7,637 nucleotides of DNA, from NCBI GenBank assembly GCA_937928035.1, contig CALFWA010000145.1:1-7637 (forward strand), given 5' to 3'. Positions within the stretch are counted from its first letter, which is position 1; the number at the start of each line of letters is the position of its first letter. Position numbers and translations under genes: made by a program. Below the pieces are notes generated by a model. That model did not search any database. It saw nothing but the letters and a program-made list of their open reading frames with translations, and was not told the DNA's origin. Source of the DNA: an uncultured Caldilinea sp. GTDB lineage: Bacteria > Chloroflexota > Anaerolineae > Caldilineales > Caldilineaceae. Shown here piece by piece: positions 1 through 7,637 of the stretch.

Positions 1-2
1 CG

Positions 3-329
3 CAGAAATTTGTGCAAAATTCCGTCTCTGCCAAGAACGCAACGCCCGCCTTCGTCAACGTCTTACTCCAGGTCGAACGACCTGCCCCGGAAGAGCTTGC
101 GCACTACTCGCGGGGGGAGCGCTATCGACTGTTGCGCGCCAATGTTGAAGCGCAACGCAAGCAACTGCAACAATGGATCGCCATGCACAACCTCAGCGAC
201 GAGGTGCGCTCCGTCGGCCCGGCGACCGGGTTCAACATGCTCTTCGTCGAGTGCACTCCGCACGCAGCGCAGGAGCTCCTCCATGCACCCGGCGTCATTG
301 ACATTACGCCTGTTGATCAAGCAGATTGA
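3..329 (+). CDS. Lone subtilisin-propeptide-like (I9-type) small protein, probably 5'-partial
   Basis: The reading frame is open from the window edge to a TGA at 327-329. A GTG at 12 would give 105 residues, but in-frame codons continue to position 3 and no ribosome binding site can be judged, so the true start may lie upstream. The pattern is strand (FVNVLLQVERP, residues 14-24), long amphipathic helix (about 37-60), strand (GFNMLFVECT, 72-81), short helix (PHAAQELLHAPG, 82-93), strand (VIDITPVD, 94-101). This beta-alpha-beta-beta-alpha-beta order, with the 'TP..A..LL..PGV..I.PVD' ending, is what subtilase propeptides of the inhibitor I9 family show. Such domains fold or inhibit their protease. 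No protease follows here: the next gene is moeA after 13 bases. The domain could be a free inhibitor or chaperone, or the C-terminal end of a longer upstream protein. The fold call is by eye, without a profile search. Confidence 0.6.
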   Translation, partial: QKFVQNSVSAKNATPAFVNVLLQVERPAPEELAHYSRGERYRLLRANVEAQRKQLQQWIAMHNLSDEVRSVGPATGFNMLFVECTPHAAQELLHAPGVIDITPVDQAD

Positions 330-332
330 GTT

Positions 333-337
333 GGAGA
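333..337 (+). promoter_or_regulatory. Ribosome binding site of moeA
   Basis: GGAGA lies six to seven bases before the ATG at 343, inside the 13-base gap after the preceding stop codon. It decides the moeA start: the same frame is open back to position 10, but that extension overlaps the preceding gene and does not resemble MoeA. Confidence 0.55.
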
Positions 338-342
338 CCCTT

Positions 343-1611
<1,269 letters not shown>

Positions 1612-1661
1612 CACTCCGGCGCCGAACCTCCATCGCCTCCCCTGCGTCTGGCAATTGTCGA

Positions 1662-1690
1662 TTGAACGGCCCTTCCTATTCTGATATGCT
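1662..1690 (+). promoter_or_regulatory. Candidate distal promoter (extended -10)
   Basis: TTGAAC (1662-1667) and TATGCT (1685-1690) are separated by 17 bases, and the -10 is preceded by TG at 1682-1683, as in extended -10 promoters. Each hexamer matches the sigma-70 consensus at four of six positions. It would give a leader of about 200 bases before the gene at 1894. This is weaker than the proximal candidate and rests only on pattern matching. Confidence 0.3.
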
Positions 1691-1855
1691 CTGTTGCGGG
1701 TGGATTCGAGGCTTGCTTAAATCCCCAAGACCTTGCAATTGACCGAGTGCGATTCACCGAGAATGTGCGGTTGGGCGCTGCACCCATCATCACCACCATT
1801 TATTGGCTCAATTCGTTCTATCGATTGCCAGATTCAACTGCGTAACCTATTCTGA
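1675..1855 (+). repeat. 10-bp direct repeat CCTATTCTGA in the upstream region
   Basis: CCTATTCTGA occurs at 1675-1684 and again at 1846-1855. Each copy has TCGATTG upstream (1658-1664 and 1821-1827), at different spacing (10 and 18 bases). The second copy contains the -10 hexamer of the proximal promoter candidate, and the first overlaps the TG of the distal one. The repeat could be a regulator site or the remnant of a promoter duplication, or chance. The span given runs from the start of the first copy to the end of the second. Confidence 0.4.
1825..1853 (+). promoter_or_regulatory. Candidate proximal sigma-70-type promoter
   Basis: TTGCCA (1825-1830, five of six matches to TTGACA) and TATTCT (1848-1853, four of six to TATAAT) are separated by exactly 17 bases. 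Transcription would begin near 1860, leaving a leader of about 34 bases that contains the ribosome binding site at 1878-1884. This is the best promoter candidate for the large secreted protein. It assumes that the host's main sigma factor uses the common consensus. Confidence 0.45.
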
Positions 1856-1877
1856 CGCGCACAAGCGAAGGATGAAA

Positions 1878-1884
1878 AGAGGAG
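1878..1884 (+). promoter_or_regulatory. Ribosome binding site of the large secreted protein
   Basis: AGAGGAG lies nine bases before the ATG at 1894 in an A-rich, unstructured stretch. It supports this ATG over the in-frame internal Met at residue 5 and over the out-of-frame ATG at 1872. Confidence 0.65.
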
Positions 1885-1893
1885 AAAACGCCG

Positions 1894-5676
<3,783 letters not shown>

Positions 5677-5763
5677 CGTAGATGGAAAACTTTACGAATA
5701 GAGCAAAGATGATGCCGCTTCCGTGATCTGCAACACGCCTTCATGCTTGCAGGTAAAGTGAAA

Positions 5764-5806
5764 ACGTAAAAAGGAGGAGTGACAGAGGCGCTCCTCCTTT
5801 TTACGT
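5764..5806. terminator. Bidirectional intrinsic terminator between convergent genes
   Basis: A perfect 16-bp inverted repeat has its left arm at 5764-5779 and its right arm, CTCCTCCTTTTTACGT, at 5791-5806, with an 11-base loop. The stable GGAGGAG/CTCCTCC core is flanked by five A on one side and five T on the other, so the RNA of either strand has a GC stem followed by a U run. It lies 87 bases after the plus-strand stop and 19 bases after the minus-strand stop, as expected for a shared terminator. Confidence 0.85.
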
Positions 5807-5825
5807 CGCGGCTTGCGGCTGTCGC

Positions 5826-7637
5826 CTACGGTTGCTTAAAAATCACAGGGAGATGATTGGCCGCTCCCACGTTCACCGACACTGCGTTCGACGTCACAGG
5901 CGTGGCCGGATGTGTTGTCGAGTTAACCGTAGCGGTGTTCGTCAGCGCTAGGCCGACCGTGATCGCAGCGCTTGCCTCAATCGTGATAGCCGGCGCCGGG
6001 CCGAGAGCGAGCGAAGGTGTAGAGCAAATTACGCTCGGCGCATTAAAAGTGCAACTCCAGCCAGCCCCCGAGGCGCCGATGAAATTCATACCGGTCGGCA
6101 GAACATCGGTCACCACGACGCTGGCTGCAGGGCTTGGGCCTGTATTGGTCACTAGAAGCGTATAGGAGATCGTTGCGCCCGACGCCACCGTGTTGGTCAA
6201 GATGGCATTGTAGCTCTGCATCTTGCCGATCTGCAGGTTGGCCACAGGGGTGACCGGTGTATTCGCGACGGAAGCATTGTTAGCCAGATTAGGGTCAGGG
6301 TTGCCCGAAGCGACTGTGGCCGTGTTGACGACGGCGGTGGCGAGGGTCGGCGCCGTCGCCGTAAAGATAAGCGTAGTTCCTGCGCCGGCTGCAAGCGTCG
6401 GCAGCGTAAAGATTGCCTGGCCGCTGCTGCTGCTCTGCAAAGTAAATCCGCCTCCGTTTACGACGCCGCCAAAGCTTGCACCGCCTGTGAGTGTGTCGGT
6501 TAAGACGATGTTCAAAGCGGAGCCAAAGCTGCTCAGGTTCACGACCAACACGGTGTAGGTGATGGTTTCTCCGCTCATCACAGAGGCAGGGAAGGCCGTC
6601 TTGTTGACGGAGAGGTCTGCTTCCTCTAGCTCAAAGGAGCCGATATCGCAAGCTGCGCCTTGTGGCCGCGCCAGGCTGCGCTGATCGCTTATGACGCCAT
6701 AACCGTTGCAGGCCCCGGCCTGATCGATCGCAGGGCTTCCTGCTCCGAGCGCGTGATTGGGTGTTGCACCGCCGTTCAAAGCCAGCGGCTGCAACAGAGG
6801 ATTGACATTGGTGAACGCAAAGCCGGTGCAGGAAGCATCGTCCGACAATGACGCGCCATTGTGGGCCACCGCTGCGCCGGTGCAATTCCCCCCTGCGTTG
6901 TTGGCCAACAAGGTCGCCAATACTTCAACGGCGGCGCCAGGCTCGACATGGATGCCTCCTCCGGTCGAACTTGCAATCGTCGTGTGGGTCAGGTGGCTCG
7001 TGGTGTTGAAATTGTACAATCCGCCGCCGCTCGCCGCGCTGTTGCCGCTCAACGTAGAGTTGATGCTATGGAATAGATACGAGTTCAAGACGCCGCCCCC
7101 TCGCTGCCCCCCAACGTTGCCGACGATGCTAGAGTTGATCACCGTCGCGTCGCCGTTGGAGTGGATGCCGCCGCCCCATAACAGAGCGCCGCTGCCGGCG
7201 ACCGTGTTGCTCTGAATGAGGCTGCTATCAATCACGACGGCGTCCACCTGGCTCACAATGCCAATGCCGCCGCCGCTGGCCGAGCCGCCGCCTGCGCCGA
7301 TCGCCGAATTGTTCGCAACGGTGGCGCCGGACAGGAAGAGCTGGCCTCCTGGAGGCCCAATCTGGGCGTAGCTTGCAATGCCGCCTCCGCTTGCATATTT
7401 CGCCTCGACGCGGTTGTGAGCAATAGCCCCTCTGACGATCGACATTGTCTGCTGTTGGTTGAGGACACCCCCGCCGTAGGCGTCTGCGTTTATCACCGAC
7501 GATGCCGTATCGACGATGTTGAATTCGACGCGGACGTTATCCAGCGATGCAGCCGGACCGGCGTTTAAGAGGCCGCCTCCGCCGACCGCCGAACCATTCA
7601 AAATCGCTCGGACATGGTTGTATGAAACCTGTCCGCC
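5826..7637 (-). CDS. Surface protein with beta-helix (choice-of-anchor Q) and two DUF11 domains, 5'-partial
   Basis: The frame is open from the window edge to a TAG at 5828-5826, giving 603 residues of the C-terminal part. A TTG at 7601 could be read as a start, but the 12 upstream in-frame codons (GGQVSYNHVRAI) continue the same repeat pattern, so the start lies outside. Residues 1 to about 338 are right-handed parallel beta-helix rungs with 'GGGI/L.N', 'I.NSTI.GN.A' and 'SGGG' units. They end in GSPAIDQAG and ARPQGAACDIGSFELE, the typical close of choice-of-anchor-Q proteins. Residues about 339-459 and 465-591 are two DUF11 (Ig-like) repeats (ADLSVNK, ITYTVLVVN, VLTDTL; ISYTLLVTNTGPS, VVVTDVLPTG, NTATV). 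The last residues are HLPVIFKQP, with no membrane helix or charged tail. Such proteins are exported and sit on the cell surface. The role here is unknown, with adhesion or a structural part most likely. The signal peptide must lie in the missing part. Confidence 0.88.
   Translation of the reverse strand, partial: GGQVSYNHVRAILNGSAVGGGGLLNAGPAASLDNVRVEFNIVDTASSVINADAYGGGVLNQQQTMSIVRGAIAHNRVEAKYASGGGIASYAQIGPPGGQLFLSGATVANNSAIGAGGGSASGGGIGIVSQVDAVVIDSSLIQSNTVAGSGALLWGGGIHSNGDATVINSSIVGNVGGQRGGGVLNSYLFHSINSTLSGNSAASGGGLYNFNTTSHLTHTTIASSTGGGIHVEPGAAVEVLATLLANNAGGNCTGAAVAHNGASLSDDASCTGFAFTNVNPLLQPLALNGGATPNHALGAGSPAIDQAGACNGYGVISDQRSLARPQGAACDIGSFELEEADLSVNKTAFPASVMSGETITYTVLVVNLSSFGSALNIVLTDTLTGGASFGGVVNGGGFTLQSSSSGQAIFTLPTLAAGAGTTLIFTATAPTLATAVVNTATVASGNPDPNLANNASVANTPVTPVANLQIGKMQSYNAILTNTVASGATISYTLLVTNTGPSPAASVVVTDVLPTGMNFIGASGAGWSCTFNAPSVICSTPSLALGPAPAITIEASAAITVGLALTNTATVNSTTHPATPVTSNAVSVNVGAANHLPVIFKQP

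Noticed and set aside
10..342. In-frame N-terminal extension of moeA by 111 codons
   Set aside because: The extension is Ser/Arg/Thr-rich without homology and overlaps the small upstream gene. The ATG at 343 has its own ribosome binding site and gives the normal MoeA length.
1617..1624. CGGCGCCG palindrome just after the moeA stop as a possible terminator
   Set aside because: There is no loop and no following T run. It is a short GC palindrome expected in this base composition.
1786..1800. CATCATCACCACCAT as a His-rich coding element or vector tag
   Set aside because: It lies in an intergenic region out of any supported frame, with no vector sequence around it. Chance is the simplest explanation.
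5771..5781. AAGGAGG followed by GTG as the start of a small gene
   Set aside because: The GTG lies directly against the Shine-Dalgarno-like sequence, which is too close, and both are part of the terminator stem and loop. The frame is short and has no recognisable content.
5826..5852. C-terminal LPVIFKQP as a sortase LPXTG signal
   Set aside because: The Thr-Gly is missing and there is no hydrophobic helix or positively charged tail after it. The protein ends right there.

Overview
The window (about 60% G+C by eye, densely coding) looks like a bacterial chromosome fragment, most probably from a Chloroflexota lineage (Anaerolineae/Caldilineae-like). The lineage call is an inference. It rests on secreted proteins with Thr-Pro stalks, an 'LP-I/V-V/I-L/F-K' motif at the end of the folded part, and the combination of choice-of-anchor-Q beta-helix with DUF11 repeats. 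No rRNA or other taxonomic marker is present.

Layout. (1) 1-1611, plus strand: a short gene, probably cut at its 5' side by the window edge, encodes a lone domain resembling a subtilisin propeptide (peptidase inhibitor I9). Thirteen bases later follows moeA, the molybdopterin molybdotransferase of molybdenum cofactor synthesis. Its protein reads more like the eukaryotic gephyrin E-domain than like E. coli MoeA. (2) 1612-1893: a 282-base intergenic region with two sigma-70-like promoter candidates, a 10-bp direct repeat and a good ribosome binding site. (3) 1894-5676, plus strand: a 1260-residue secreted mosaic protein with a signal peptide, a PQQ-type beta-propeller, an unassigned helix-rich domain, an acidic stretch, a Thr-Pro stalk and a C-terminal LamG/concanavalin-like domain. 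(4) 5677-5825: a short convergent intergenic region with a perfect 16-bp inverted repeat that can terminate transcription from both sides. (5) 5826-7637, minus strand: the C-terminal 603 residues of a second surface protein, with right-handed beta-helix repeats, two DUF11 domains and a C-terminal LPVIFKQP. Its 5' end lies beyond the window.

How it fits together. The left part is cofactor biosynthesis (moeA) with a possible small protease-inhibitor or chaperone-like partner. The right two thirds hold two large envelope or extracellular proteins transcribed toward each other. They share no domain, but both carry the same short hydrophobic-lysine motif after their main folded regions. No mobile element, CRISPR array, tRNA or defence system was seen. 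The least explained parts are the central helical domain of the mosaic protein, the shared LP-motif and the orphan I9-like domain.
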